The notes below the pieces were generated by a model. The model was given only the letters and a program-made list of their open reading frames with translations. It made no database searches and was not told where the DNA came from. DNA of 64,000 nucleotides. Source: Xanthomonas hortorum pv. pelargonii (GTDB lineage: Bacteria; Pseudomonadota; Gammaproteobacteria; Xanthomonadales; Xanthomonadaceae). The stretch is from assembly GCF_024499015.1 (NCBI RefSeq), contig NZ_CP098604.1:4464001-4528000 (forward strand). Reading direction: 5' to 3'. Within the stretch, counting starts at the first letter, position 1. Each line of letters begins with the position of its first letter. This document shows, piece after piece, positions 1 to 9,081 of this stretch. The position numbers were made by a program, and so were the translations under genes.

Positions 1-1050
1 CACTACGCGTTCTTCATCAACGTGCCGATCTGCGTGGGCCTGGTGGCCTTGTTGCTGCTCGGGTTGAAGCATGAAAAAGGCGATTGGGCGGGCCTGCTCG
101 ATGCCGACTGGTTGGGCATCTACGGCCTCACCGCCGGCCTGGGCGGGCTCACCGTGGTGCTGGAAGAAGGCCAGCGCGAGCGCTGGTTCGAATCCAGCGA
201 GATCAACATGCTGAGCCTGATCTCCCTGAGCGGATTCATCGCCTTGGTGATCACCCAGTTCCGCCGCCGGCCGCCAGTGATCCACTTGTCGTTGTTGCTG
301 CATCGCAGCTTCGGCGCGGTGTTCGTCATGATCATGGCGGTGGGCATGATCCTGTTCGGTGTCATGTACATGATTCCGCAGTTTCTGGCGGTGATCTCCG
401 GCTACAACACCGAGCAGGCCGGTTACGTGCTGCTGCTGTCCGGTCTGCCGACCGTGCTGCTGATGCCGATGATGCCCAAGCTGCTGGAAGTGGTGGATGT
501 GCGCATTCTGGTGATCGCCGGGCTGATCTGTTTTGCCGCGGCCTGTTTCGTCAATCTGTCGCTGACTGCCGACACCGTGGGCATGCATTTTGTCGCCGGC
601 CAGTTGCTGCAGGGCTGCGGGTTGGCGCTGGCGATGATGTCGTTGAATCAGGCCGCGATTTCGTCGGTGCCGCCCGAGCTGGCCGGCGATGCATCGGGCT
701 TATTCAACGCCGGCCGCAACCTGGGCGGCTCGGTGGGCCTGGCGCTGATCTCCACGTTTCAGGAGCGCCGCATGACCTTCCATACCGAAACCATCGGCAG
801 CGCGATCACCGCCAACGCCTCGCGCGCGCAGGAGTTCCTGTCAGGTCTGGGCGCGCAGATGCAGGGCAGCGCCGGTGCGGAGGCCGCGATCCGCTCGATC
901 GCGCAGCTGGCGCGCCTGGTGCAGCAGCAGGCGCTGGTGATGACCTATAGCGATCTGTTCTGGATCTTCGGCGTGATCGTGGTCTGCACGATTCCGCTGG
1001 CCTTTTTGCTCAAGCCGTTACCCAAGGGGGCGCACCTTGCAATGCACTGA
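1..1050 (+). CDS. DHA2-family MFS drug exporter, C-terminal part (5' end outside window)
   Basis: Inner-membrane proton-driven multidrug exporter of the EmrB/QacA type. The reading frame is open from base 1; the first residues (HYAFFINVPICVG) match the conserved 'FFINVP' segment that follows TM6 in 14-TM DHA2 transporters, so roughly the N-terminal 160-170 residues are missing. The visible part has about eight hydrophobic segments and ends in a basic tail. Its stop overlaps the start of the NodT-type outer-membrane factor, which is the usual emrA-emrB-tolC-like arrangement; the membrane-fusion subunit would lie upstream, outside the window. Substrate cannot be told from sequence. Confidence 0.88.
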   Translation, partial: HYAFFINVPICVGLVALLLLGLKHEKGDWAGLLDADWLGIYGLTAGLGGLTVVLEEGQRERWFESSEINMLSLISLSGFIALVITQFRRRPPVIHLSLLLHRSFGAVFVMIMAVGMILFGVMYMIPQFLAVISGYNTEQAGYVLLLSGLPTVLLMPMMPKLLEVVDVRILVIAGLICFAAACFVNLSLTADTVGMHFVAGQLLQGCGLALAMMSLNQAAISSVPPELAGDASGLFNAGRNLGGSVGLALISTFQERRMTFHTETIGSAITANASRAQEFLSGLGAQMQGSAGAEAAIRSIAQLARLVQQQALVMTYSDLFWIFGVIVVCTIPLAFLLKPLPKGAHLAMH

Positions 1051-2545
1051 TTCCATGCGCCTGATCCGCATGCCGCTGGCAGCCGCGCTGAGCGCGGTGC
1101 TGCTCGGCGGCTGCATGCTCGGCCCCAACTACACCAAGGCGCCGGTCGTGGCCGATGCGGCCATGCAGGCGCCGGCATTGCATCGCGCCAGTGGCGCCGA
1201 GGTGGTCGCCGCTGCGCCGTTGAATCACTGGTGGGAGGAGCTGCACGATCCGATGCTCACCCAACTGGTCACCCAGGCGTTGGCCGACAGCCCCAATCTG
1301 CGTGCTGCGCAGGCGCGGCTGTTGGCTAACCGCGCACTGGCACGCCAGCGTCGCGCCGAGCGTCTGCCCAAGCTCAATGCCAGCGCGTTGTACGCGTATG
1401 CCGAGCCGCCGCAGACCATCGTCGATACGCTCGGCAACTTGCAGAATGGCCAGAACAGCCAGCCGCCGGCCGCAGGCAGCGAAGAGGCGAGCCTGGACAA
1501 GACCCAGATCTACAGCGTCGGCTTCGATGCCAGCTGGGAGCTGGATCTGTTCGGCCGCCGCCGTCGCGCCGCCGAAGGTGCGCTGGCACAGGCGCAAGCC
1601 TCCGAAGCCGAGCTGGCCGATGCGCAGGTGCAGCTGGCTGCCGAAGTCGGGCAGGTCTATCTCAACTACCGCGGGCTGCAGGCGCGTCTGGCCATTGCCG
1701 ACGCCAACCTCGACAAGATCGGGCAGACGCTGCGGCTGACCCAGCAGCGCCGCGAACAAGGCGCTGCTTCGGATCTGCAGGTCGAGCAGATCGCCACGCA
1801 AGTGCAGCAGCAACAGGCGCAACGCCTGCCGCTGGACATGCAATCGCAGGAGGCATTGGACCAGCTGGCGTTGATGGTCGGGCGCGAGCCCGGTGCACTG
1901 GATACGCAATTGAGCACAGCGCAGCCGTTGCCGATGTTGCCCACCCAGGTGCGTGTGGACGATGCCGGTGCGTTGATCCGTCGCCGCCCCGACGTGCGCA
2001 AGGCCGAACGCGAGCTGGCCGCCTCCAGCGCGCAGATCGGCGAGGCATTGAACGGCTATTTCCCGCAGGTGACCTTGCTGGGCGGGCTGAGCTGGGTGGC
2101 CGGTTCGCCGGGAGATTTCAATTCCGATGCGTTGACCACGTTGGCGGTGCCGATGTTGCGCTGGTCGATCTTCGATTTCGGCCGCACCAAGGCCCAGGTG
2201 GCGCAGGCGCGTGCCGGCAATGCCGGCCGCGAGGCCGCGTACGAGGGTGCCGTGCTGGGTGCGTTGCAGGATGCCAATTCCGCGTTGGCGCGCTTCGGCT
2301 CGGCGCGCAAGCAACTGGTGGTGGCGCGGCAGGCCGAAGCCTCGGCCACGCGCTCGGCCGGGCTGATGCAGCAGCGGCGCGATGCCGGCGCCACTTCGTC
2401 GATCGACCTGCTCGACGTGCAACGCCAGCAACTATCCGCGCAGGACGCCGCCGCGCAGGCGCAGGTGCAGTTGCTGGTGAACTACGTCGCCTTACAGAAA
2501 AGCCTGGGGTTGGGTTGGAGCGAGCCGGCGCAGGAGGCGCGCTGA
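1037..2545 (+). CDS. NodT-type outer-membrane efflux lipoprotein (OprM/TolC-like)
   Basis: Trimeric outer-membrane channel that completes a tripartite exporter with the upstream MFS pump. A signal peptide ends in a lipobox (LLGGC), followed by GPNYTKAPV, the typical start of NodT-family proteins. Two OEP repeats follow, with motifs such as LFGRRRRA (first half) and FDFGRTKAQV (second half). The length of about 500 residues is normal. The start is chosen at a TTG at 1037 because the purine run AAGGGGG lies 6 bases upstream; the ATG at 1055 is an alternative that keeps the whole signal peptide. The gene overlaps the MFS stop by 14 bases, implying one operon. Confidence 0.9.
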   Translation: MQCTDSMRLIRMPLAAALSAVLLGGCMLGPNYTKAPVVADAAMQAPALHRASGAEVVAAAPLNHWWEELHDPMLTQLVTQALADSPNLRAAQARLLANRALARQRRAERLPKLNASALYAYAEPPQTIVDTLGNLQNGQNSQPPAAGSEEASLDKTQIYSVGFDASWELDLFGRRRRAAEGALAQAQASEAELADAQVQLAAEVGQVYLNYRGLQARLAIADANLDKIGQTLRLTQQRREQGAASDLQVEQIATQVQQQQAQRLPLDMQSQEALDQLALMVGREPGALDTQLSTAQPLPMLPTQVRVDDAGALIRRRPDVRKAERELAASSAQIGEALNGYFPQVTLLGGLSWVAGSPGDFNSDALTTLAVPMLRWSIFDFGRTKAQVAQARAGNAGREAAYEGAVLGALQDANSALARFGSARKQLVVARQAEASATRSAGLMQQRRDAGATSSIDLLDVQRQQLSAQDAAAQAQVQLLVNYVALQKSLGLGWSEPAQEAR

Positions 2546-2654
2546 TCGATTTCTGATGCGGCGGGCGCAAGCGCTGCAGCCGCGTGCGGGTTTTGCCATG
2601 ATGCGGTGAGTGGTCGCTGTGGCGGCACTCGCGCCTTCGCAATCGAGAGGTTTC

Positions 2655-3773
2655 ATGGCACTGACCCAGCAGCTCTCCACCGGCGACACCGCGTATCTGA
2701 GCATCAGCGAGGTCCGCAAGGAGTTCGACGGCTTCGTCGCGGTCGACGATGTCAGTCTGCAGATCCGCAAGGGCGAGATCTTCGCGCTGCTGGGCGGCTC
2801 GGGCAGCGGCAAGTCCACCTTGCTGCGCTGCCTGGCCGGTTTCGAACGGCCGACCAAGGGGCGCATCGTGCTCGATGGCCAGCCCATCGACGCGTTGCCG
2901 CCGTACGAGCGCCCGATCAACATGATGTTCCAGTCGTATGCGCTGTTTCCGCACATGAGCGTGGAGCAGAACATCGCATTCGGATTGAAGCAGGAAGCCT
3001 TGTCCAAATCCGCCATCGCCGCGCGTGTCGGCGAGATGCTGGAGCTGGTGCAGCTCGGCAGCTTGGCCAAGCGCAAGCCGCATCAATTATCCGGCGGGCA
3101 GCAGCAACGCGTGGCGTTGGCGCGCTCGCTGGCCAAGCGGCCCAAGCTGCTGTTGCTGGACGAACCGATGGGCGCGCTGGACAAGAAGCTGCGCTCGCAG
3201 ATGCAGCTGGAGCTGGTCAATATCATCGAAACCTCCGGCGTCACCTGCGTCATGGTCACCCACGATCAGGAAGAGGCCATGACCATGGCCACCCGCATCG
3301 CGCTGATGGACAAGGGCTGGATCCAGCAGGTCGGCACCCCCGACGAGATCTACGAACAACCGGCCAACCGTTTCGCTGCCGAATTCATCGGCTCGGTCAA
3401 TCTGATCGACGCGGTCATCGTCGAAGACGAGCCGGATTACGTCGGTTTGAAAACCTCCGCGTTCGACGCCTGCATCCGCATCGGGCATGGCATCACCGGG
3501 TTCGCAGGGCAGTCGGTCGCGTTTGCGCTGCGTCCGGAAAAACTCGCCATCGGCAAGGACGAACCCGCGCAGGCCTGCAACAAGGCGCAGGGCGTGATCG
3601 AAGACATTGCCTATTTCGGCAGCCATTCGGTGTATCACGTGCGCTTGCCGAGCGGCTTCAAGTTGATGGCCCATTTCGCCAACCGCCAGCGTTGGGCCAG
3701 CGAAGCGCTGACCTGGGGCGACGCGGTGTGGGTGGGGTGGGGCGAGGACGATGGCGTGGTGCTGAGCGCATGA
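2655..3773 (+). CDS. potG: Spermidine/putrescine ABC importer, ATP-binding subunit PotG
   Basis: Cytoplasmic ATPase of a polyamine importer. About 372 residues: Walker A GGSGSGKST near residue 50, signature LSGGQQQRVALARSLA, Walker B LLLLDEPMGALD, H-loop VMVTHDQEEAM, and a C-terminal TOBE domain. The ATG at 2655 is preferred over a GTG at 2610 because GAGAGG stands 4 bases before it. The stop overlaps the potH ATG (ATGA). The periplasmic binding protein PotF is not next to this operon here; upstream is an unrelated efflux gene. Confidence 0.93.
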   Translation: MALTQQLSTGDTAYLSISEVRKEFDGFVAVDDVSLQIRKGEIFALLGGSGSGKSTLLRCLAGFERPTKGRIVLDGQPIDALPPYERPINMMFQSYALFPHMSVEQNIAFGLKQEALSKSAIAARVGEMLELVQLGSLAKRKPHQLSGGQQQRVALARSLAKRPKLLLLDEPMGALDKKLRSQMQLELVNIIETSGVTCVMVTHDQEEAMTMATRIALMDKGWIQQVGTPDEIYEQPANRFAAEFIGSVNLIDAVIVEDEPDYVGLKTSAFDACIRIGHGITGFAGQSVAFALRPEKLAIGKDEPAQACNKAQGVIEDIAYFGSHSVYHVRLPSGFKLMAHFANRQRWASEALTWGDAVWVGWGEDDGVVLSA

Positions 3774-4813
3774 GAGCGGCTAGCAAAACTACTGCGCAGC
3801 CGCCAGGCGCGCGCGGCCGGTGCTCGGAATCCTCATGTACCACTCGTACACTGCGGTCCCTCCGCGCCGTCCGCGCCCCCCTGGCGACTGCTCGCTACGT
3901 TTTGCTAGCCACTCTTCGCCATGCACTGCCGGGCGCACGCTGGGGCGTGATCGCCGCACCGTATCTGTGGCTGCTGCTGTTCTTCGCGATTCCGTTCCTG
4001 ATCGTGCTGAAGATCTCCTTCGCCGAGCACGCCACCGCAATGCCGCCGTACACGCCGCTGTTCGCCGTGGCTGCCGATGGCGCGGTGAGTATCAAGCTGC
4101 ATCTGGGCAACTATCTGGCCTTGTTGCGCGACAGCCAGTACGTGGCGGCGTATGCGAGTTCGATCAAGATCGCAGCGATCTCCACTGCGCTTGCGTTGCT
4201 GATCGGCTACCCGATGGCCTACGTGATCGCGCGCCTGCCGCTGGCCACGCGCAACGTGGCGATGATGCTGGTGGTGCTGCCGTCGTGGACCTCGTTCCTG
4301 ATCCGCGTGTACGCCTGGATCGGTATCCTCGACAGCAACGGATTGCTCAATCAGGCGCTGCTGGCACTGGGCGTGATCCGGCAGCCGTTGCACCTGCTGT
4401 ACACCCCGATCGCCGCCTATATCGGCATCGTCTACTGCTATCTGCCCTTTATGGTATTGCCGCTGTACGCCAATCTGGTCAAGCACGATCAGCGTTTGCT
4501 TGAGGCGGCCTACGATCTGGGCGCGCGGCCGTGGCAGGCGTTTGTGCGCATCACCTTGCCGCTCTCGCGCAACGGCATCGTGGCCGGCTGCATGCTGGTG
4601 ATGATTCCGGCAGTGGGCGAATTCGTCATTCCGGAAATGCTGGGCGGCCCCAACACCTTGATGATCGGCCGCGTGCTGTGGGGCGAGTTCTTCAACAATC
4701 GCGACTGGCCAGTGGCCGCTGCGGTGGCCACGGTGATGTTGTTGCTGCTGCTGGTGCCGATCGTGATTTTCCACCGTTATCAACAGCGCGAGCTGGAAGG
4801 GCGGCTCACATGA
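3770..4813 (+). CDS. potH: Spermidine/putrescine ABC importer permease PotH, with a repeat-derived N-terminal extension
   Basis: Inner-membrane permease of the polyamine importer. The core begins near residue 60 (GVIAAPYLWLLLFFAIPFL) and has six TM segments with the EAA loop (EAAYDLGARPWQAF). The ATG at 3770 overlaps the potG stop, the usual translational coupling. The first ~47 residues are Arg/Ser/Thr-rich, lack any permease-like character and are encoded by the inverted-repeat element at 3773-3914. In-frame TTG (3902) or GTG (3947) codons could give a normal-length protein, but neither has an obvious ribosome-binding site. Confidence 0.88.
   Translation: MRAASKTTAQPPGARGRCSESSCTTRTLRSLRAVRAPLATARYVLLATLRHALPGARWGVIAAPYLWLLLFFAIPFLIVLKISFAEHATAMPPYTPLFAVAADGAVSIKLHLGNYLALLRDSQYVAAYASSIKIAAISTALALLIGYPMAYVIARLPLATRNVAMMLVVLPSWTSFLIRVYAWIGILDSNGLLNQALLALGVIRQPLHLLYTPIAAYIGIVYCYLPFMVLPLYANLVKHDQRLLEAAYDLGARPWQAFVRITLPLSRNGIVAGCMLVMIPAVGEFVIPEMLGGPNTLMIGRVLWGEFFNNRDWPVAAAVATVMLLLLLVPIVIFHRYQQRELEGRLT
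3773..3914 (+). repeat. 142-bp MITE-like inverted-repeat element, copy 1, at the potG/potH junction
   Basis: The left end (GCGGCTAGCAAAAC, 3776) and right end (GTTTTGCTAGCCACTC, 3899-3914) are near-perfect inverted repeats of about 15 bases. The whole unit aligns along its full length, at roughly 80% by eye, with the reverse complement of 32414-32556. It starts directly after the potH initiation codon and contains no stop in the potH frame, so it is translated as the PotH N-terminus. No transposase is encoded; the size and ends resemble a MITE or long REP-type element. The family name is unknown to me. Confidence 0.8.
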
Positions 4814-5658
4814 TGCGCGCCTCTCGCAGCGGACGCGTGCTTGGCGGCAGCGTGCTCGCGCTGGGTTTCGGCTTTTTGTATCTGCCCATCCTGTTGCTGA
4901 TGGTGTACTCGTTCAACGCCTCGCGCCTGGCCACCGTGTGGGGCGGTTTTTCCACGCGCTGGTATGGCGAATTGCTGCGCGACCGGCAGTTGCTGGACGC
5001 GGCCTGGGTCAGCCTGGAAGTGGCATTCTGGACCGCGTGTGCATCGACAGTGCTGGGCACCATGGCCGCGATGGCGATGGTGCGCATGCGGCGTTTTCCC
5101 GGCAAAACCTTGTTCGGTGCCTTGATCACTGCGCCCTTGGTGATGCCGGAAGTGATCATCGGCCTGTCGATCCTGCTGTTGCTGGTGTCGATGGGCGGGG
5201 TGCTCGGTATCGCGCCGCGCGGGGCGGTCGCGATCTGGGTGGCGCATGTCACCTTTACCGTCTCGTTCGTCACGGTGGTGATTTCCTCGCGGCTGCAGGA
5301 GCTGGATCGTTCGCTGGAAGAAGCCGCGATGGATCTCGGTGCGACACCGCTGAAGGTGTTCTTCCTGATCACCTTGCCGATCATCGCGCCCGCATTGGCC
5401 TCGGGCTGGCTGCTCGCCTTTACGCTATCGCTGGACGATGTGGTGATCGCCAGTTTTCTGGCCGGCCCCAATTCCACCACGCTGCCGATCAAGGTATTCG
5501 CCTCGGTGCGGCTGGGCATCAGCCCCAAGATCAATGCGCTCGCGACGGTGATGGTGTTGGCGGTGTCGATCGCCGCGGTGATCGGTTGGTGGCTGTTGGC
5601 ACGCAGCGAAAAACGTCGCCAGCGCGATGCGCAATTGGCTTTGCAATCCGCTCTCTGA
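4810..5658 (+). CDS. potI: Spermidine/putrescine ABC importer permease PotI
   Basis: Second permease of the polyamine importer, 282 residues with six hydrophobic segments. The conserved EAA loop reads EEAAMDLGATPLKVF, and the sequence LPILLLMVYSFNASR is typical of the PotC/PotI first helix. It overlaps the potH stop (ATGATG at 4810), so potG-potH-potI are translationally coupled. The sequence after the stop (5659-5797) shows no clear terminator. Confidence 0.93.
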   Translation: MMRASRSGRVLGGSVLALGFGFLYLPILLLMVYSFNASRLATVWGGFSTRWYGELLRDRQLLDAAWVSLEVAFWTACASTVLGTMAAMAMVRMRRFPGKTLFGALITAPLVMPEVIIGLSILLLLVSMGGVLGIAPRGAVAIWVAHVTFTVSFVTVVISSRLQELDRSLEEAAMDLGATPLKVFFLITLPIIAPALASGWLLAFTLSLDDVVIASFLAGPNSTTLPIKVFASVRLGISPKINALATVMVLAVSIAAVIGWWLLARSEKRRQRDAQLALQSAL

Positions 5659-5797
5659 GCGCGTGCCGATATTGGAGCGGTAGCAGGCAGCGCTTACATC
5701 GACGTGGACTGCACCGCTCGGAACTGCGGTGCACGCAGGGTACATGTGGGTGACGGGCGTCAGCCTTGCTGTTGCGCTGTTGTTTCGTTGGCCGCGC

Positions 5798-6217
5798 TTA
5801 CTTGGCTGGAGGCGTGTAGCCGCTATCCCATGGCTGCGGTTTGGTCAAAAAGCACTGGTACTCGGCGCTGATCTTGTAGCCCTGCTGCTCGGTTCTGGGC
5901 TGCTCGGCGGGCCGATCATCGCGGTTGCTTTTGCCATCGCGCTTATTGTCTTTGCGTTCCTGCTTGCTCGGATAGATCGTGACCATGTTCGGCAAGGAAC
6001 TGGCGGTCACGAACTGGCGGATGGCAGTGTCCGAGCAGGCCCGCAGTGCCTCCTCCTCGCATGGCTGGGCAGGGTTGGGCAGGTTGTTGGTGCAAGTCAC
6101 GGTCACGAATCCGTTCGCGCTGGGGCGTGGCCCGCGCATCACGTCCTGGATGAACGCGCAACCGGGCAGGGATGCGCTTACGACGATCGCCAACGCAGTG
6201 CAAAAGAACAAACGCAT
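5798..6217 (-). CDS. Small predicted lipoprotein, unknown function
   Basis: 139 residues. A signal peptide (MRLFFCTALAIVVSA) ends in the lipobox SLPGC, predicting a lipid-anchored envelope protein. The mature part is hydrophilic with a charged, Lys/Arg/Asp-rich linker (about residues 83-112) and five further cysteines, four of them in the first half. I recognise no domain. It stands alone, divergent from the aldehyde dehydrogenase downstream and convergent with potI. Confidence 0.7.
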   Translation of the reverse strand: MRLFFCTALAIVVSASLPGCAFIQDVMRGPRPSANGFVTVTCTNNLPNPAQPCEEEALRACSDTAIRQFVTASSLPNMVTIYPSKQERKDNKRDGKSNRDDRPAEQPRTEQQGYKISAEYQCFLTKPQPWDSGYTPPAK

Positions 6218-6499
6218 CGAGGTTCTTCCGTGAGATATCGATTCTGATCAGAGCCGGAATGCTAGAGCATTTCTGGCCCTGTCATGCCATTGCGCAAAGT
6301 GAAGTTGGGCCACTGGCGGCAGTCTGTTTCGGGCAGGCGCTTCCGGGCGGTCACGTTGGTCGTCGCAAGCGCCAAGTGATCGCGCTGCGGCATTCCGTCG
6401 CGGTGCCGGCAAACACAGCGTTGCAGCGATTTCAGATGGTTGTGACGCGGCTGCAACTTCCAGGCGACTAGCATGGCCGCCTTGCTACAGGAGACCGTC

Positions 6500-7864
6500 A
6501 TGTCCTACGACACCGTCAACCCGGCCAATGGCCAGGTCGAGCACACTCAGCAAACCCTGGATGCCGCCGCCATCGAAGCGCGTCTGGCCGCTGCCGCCAA
6601 GGCGTTTCCCACCTGGGCGGCGCTGCCGTTGGCAGAGCGTGGCGCCTTGCTGCGCCGCGTCGGTGAAGAGCTGAGCAAACGGCGCGACGATCTGCAGCGC
6701 ATCATGACTGCCGAGATGGGCAAGTTGCGCCATGAAGCGCTGGCCGAGGTCGACAAGTGCGCGCAGGGTTGCGCGTACTACGCAGATCACGCGGCCGAGT
6801 ATCTGGCACCGCGCGACATTCCGACCGAAGCGCAATCCAGCTACGTACGTTACGAGCCGTTGGGCTGCGTCTTTGCGGTGATGCCATGGAATTTCCCGTT
6901 GTGGCAGGCGTTTCGCTTTCTCGCACCGGGCCTGATGGCCGGCAACGTCGCGTTGCTCAAGCACGCCAGCAATGTGCCGCGTTGCGCCGATGCGATGAAA
7001 GAAGTGCTCGATGCTGCTGGTATTCCGCCGGGCGTGTTCGATGTGCTGCATATCGACAACGACCAGGCGGCTGACGTGTTGCGCGACGATCGCATCGCCG
7101 CAGTGACGCTCACCGGCAGCGAGCGTGCGGGCCGGTCGCTGGCCGCAAACGCGGGCGACCAGTTGAAGAAGTGCGTGATGGAACTCGGCGGCAGCGATGC
7201 CTTCGTGGTGCTGGAAGACGCCGATCTGGAGCACACCGTCACGTCTGCCGTGCAGTCGCGTTTCGACAACAGCGGGCAGACCTGCATCGCCGCCAAGCGC
7301 TTCATCGTGGTGGATGCGATTGCCGATCAGTTCATCGAACGCTTTGTCGCTGCCGCGTCCAAGCGCGTGCTCGGCGACCCGCAGCAGGAAACCACCACGC
7401 TCGCGCCGATGGCACGCGCCGACCTGCGCGACGAGTTACACAAGCAGGTGCAGGCCAGCGTGGAGAAGGGCGCAAAGGTGCTGCTCGGTGGCGAGCCTGT
7501 GGCTGGCTCGCATGCAGGCTATCCCGCCACCATTCTCGACCGTGTTGCCCCGGGCATGCCGGCTTACGAGGAAGAGTTGTTCGGCCCGGTCGCCTCGGTG
7601 ATCCGCGTGGCCGACGAAGCAGAAGCGGTGCGTGTGGCCAACGACACCACCTTCGGACTGGGCGGCAGCGTGTGGACGGCAGATGCCAAACGTGGCGAGC
7701 GCGTGGCGCAGCAGTTGCAATGCGGTGCGGCGTTCGTCAATTCGGTGGTCAAGAGTGATGTGCGTTTGCCATTCGGTGGGATCAAGCGCTCCGGTTTCGG
7801 GCGCGAGCTTGCCGAGCATGGCATTCATGAGTTCATGAATATCAAGACGATCTATGTGGCTTGA
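6500..7864 (+). CDS. NAD(P)-dependent succinate-semialdehyde dehydrogenase (ALDH family, Sad/YneI type)
   Basis: Cytoplasmic aldehyde dehydrogenase, 454 residues, the short-length type represented by E. coli Sad. The substrate loop PWNFPLWQ, cofactor motif TLTGSERAGRSLA, the catalytic Glu region ELGGSDAF and catalytic Cys NSGQTCIAAKR are all present, as is the C-terminal FGGIKRSGFGREL. The ATG at 6500 is preceded by AGGAGA, so an upstream GTG-type start at 6473 is not used. Probable role: oxidation of succinate semialdehyde in the GABA/putrescine breakdown route, which fits the nearby polyamine importer, but the substrate is inferred. Confidence 0.88.
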   Translation: MSYDTVNPANGQVEHTQQTLDAAAIEARLAAAAKAFPTWAALPLAERGALLRRVGEELSKRRDDLQRIMTAEMGKLRHEALAEVDKCAQGCAYYADHAAEYLAPRDIPTEAQSSYVRYEPLGCVFAVMPWNFPLWQAFRFLAPGLMAGNVALLKHASNVPRCADAMKEVLDAAGIPPGVFDVLHIDNDQAADVLRDDRIAAVTLTGSERAGRSLAANAGDQLKKCVMELGGSDAFVVLEDADLEHTVTSAVQSRFDNSGQTCIAAKRFIVVDAIADQFIERFVAAASKRVLGDPQQETTTLAPMARADLRDELHKQVQASVEKGAKVLLGGEPVAGSHAGYPATILDRVAPGMPAYEEELFGPVASVIRVADEAEAVRVANDTTFGLGGSVWTADAKRGERVAQQLQCGAAFVNSVVKSDVRLPFGGIKRSGFGRELAEHGIHEFMNIKTIYVA

Positions 7865-8065
7865 TTGCTGGGATTGGTGAGTCGGGATTGGGGATTCGCA
7901 CAATCCCGGATCGCACAATCAGGATTTGTACAAGCGATGCACTTCCCTTCTCCCGTCGGGAGAAGGTGCCCGAAGGGCGGATGAGGGTACGGGTTACACG
8001 CGGTCAACGATGCGGCTCTAACCAATCCCGAATCCCAACTCCCCAATCCCGGCCGCAAAGCGGCC
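7865..8065. repeat. Intergenic short repeats between aldehyde dehydrogenase and corA
   Basis: Two features fill this 3'-3' gap. First, several copies of a GGGATTGGGGATTCG-like unit occur in both orientations near each edge. Second, a perfect hairpin (CCTTCTCCC-GTC-GGGAGAAGG, 7946-7966) runs into GTGCCCGAAGGGCGGATGAG, which I recognise as a widespread intergenic repeat of Xanthomonas and relatives. The hairpin may serve as a bidirectional terminator. No gene is seen. Confidence 0.6.
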
Positions 8066-9067
8066 TCACAGCCACCGCGCGCGCTTGAACAGGCGATAAA
8101 GCACCAGGCACGAGCCAACTACACCGGCTACCAGCAGCGGGTACGCGTAGCGTTTGTCCAGCTCGGGCATGTGGGTGAAGTTCATGCCGTACCAACTGGT
8201 GATCAGCGTAGGGGCGGCCAGCAATGCGGCCCATGCGCCTAAGCGTTTGACCGTCTCGCCCTGGGCCAGGGTCACCATCGACAGGTTCACGCTCAGCGCG
8301 GTGCCCAGCATTTCGCGCAAGGTGTCGATGGCGTCGTTGATGCGCACGGCGTGATCGAGCACGTCGCGCAGGTAGATGCCGACTTCTTCGTGGATCAGCG
8401 AGCCCGGGTTGCGCTTCAGGTGCGAGAGCACGTCCTGCAGCGGCGCCACCACCAGCCGCATCTTGTTGAGTTCGCGCTTGAGTTCGTACAGGCGCACCAC
8501 GGTCTCGCGCTTGTAGTTGTCGGCGAAGATGTCTTTTTCCAGGCCTTCCAGCGTGTCGCGGAACTCATCCATGATCGGCAGATAATTGTCGACCACGAAG
8601 TCGAGCACGCCGTACAGGCAGAACGAGGCGCCCATGCGCAGCATCGCCGGTTCGCGTTCGACCCGGTGCCGCACCGGCGTATACGACAGCGAGGCACCAT
8701 GCCGAACGGTCAACAAGAAGCGTGTGCCGAGAAACGCGTGCGTCTCGCCATAGCGGATGCGCTCGTTGACCAGCTGGGCAGTATTGACCACGACGAACAG
8801 CGAATTGCCGTAGCTCTCGGCCTTGGGCCGTTGGTGCGCCTTGAGCGCATCTTCGATGGCCAGATCGTGCAGGCCGAACTCGTCCTGCAGCTTGTGCAGC
8901 ACCGATTCCTGCGGCTCGTACAGACCGACCCAGACAAAGCCATCCGGGCGCTGCAGCACGTCGCTGATCTGCTCCAAGCTGATGTCGTGGCGTTCGGCAT
9001 CGCCGTCGTAATACGCGCAGGTGATGACGCAGGACGGGTTGTCCGGATGGCGGCCGTGATGGTTCAT
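8066..9067 (-). CDS. corA: Magnesium/cobalt transporter CorA
   Basis: Pentameric inner-membrane divalent cation channel, 333 residues. The cytoplasmic domain is followed by two C-terminal TM helices, with the diagnostic pore signature YGMNF at the end of TM1 and a short acidic loop (MPELD) before TM2. The C-terminus is basic (RARWL) as usual. Last gene of the minus-strand run that starts with phoH; 14 bases separate it from the DUF4105 gene. Confidence 0.95.
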   Translation of the reverse strand: MNHHGRHPDNPSCVITCAYYDGDAERHDISLEQISDVLQRPDGFVWVGLYEPQESVLHKLQDEFGLHDLAIEDALKAHQRPKAESYGNSLFVVVNTAQLVNERIRYGETHAFLGTRFLLTVRHGASLSYTPVRHRVEREPAMLRMGASFCLYGVLDFVVDNYLPIMDEFRDTLEGLEKDIFADNYKRETVVRLYELKRELNKMRLVVAPLQDVLSHLKRNPGSLIHEEVGIYLRDVLDHAVRINDAIDTLREMLGTALSVNLSMVTLAQGETVKRLGAWAALLAAPTLITSWYGMNFTHMPELDKRYAYPLLVAGVVGSCLVLYRLFKRARWL

Positions 9068-9081
9068 GGGCGCATCCTGGA

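Noticed and set aside
1010..2431. 473-residue minus-strand frame over the NodT gene
   Set aside because: Low-complexity shadow; the plus strand encodes a complete outer-membrane efflux protein.
2606..3769. Long in-frame extension of potH upstream through potG
   Set aside because: Translation over potG is Arg/Ala-rich shadow sequence; the ATG overlapping the potG stop is the natural potH start.
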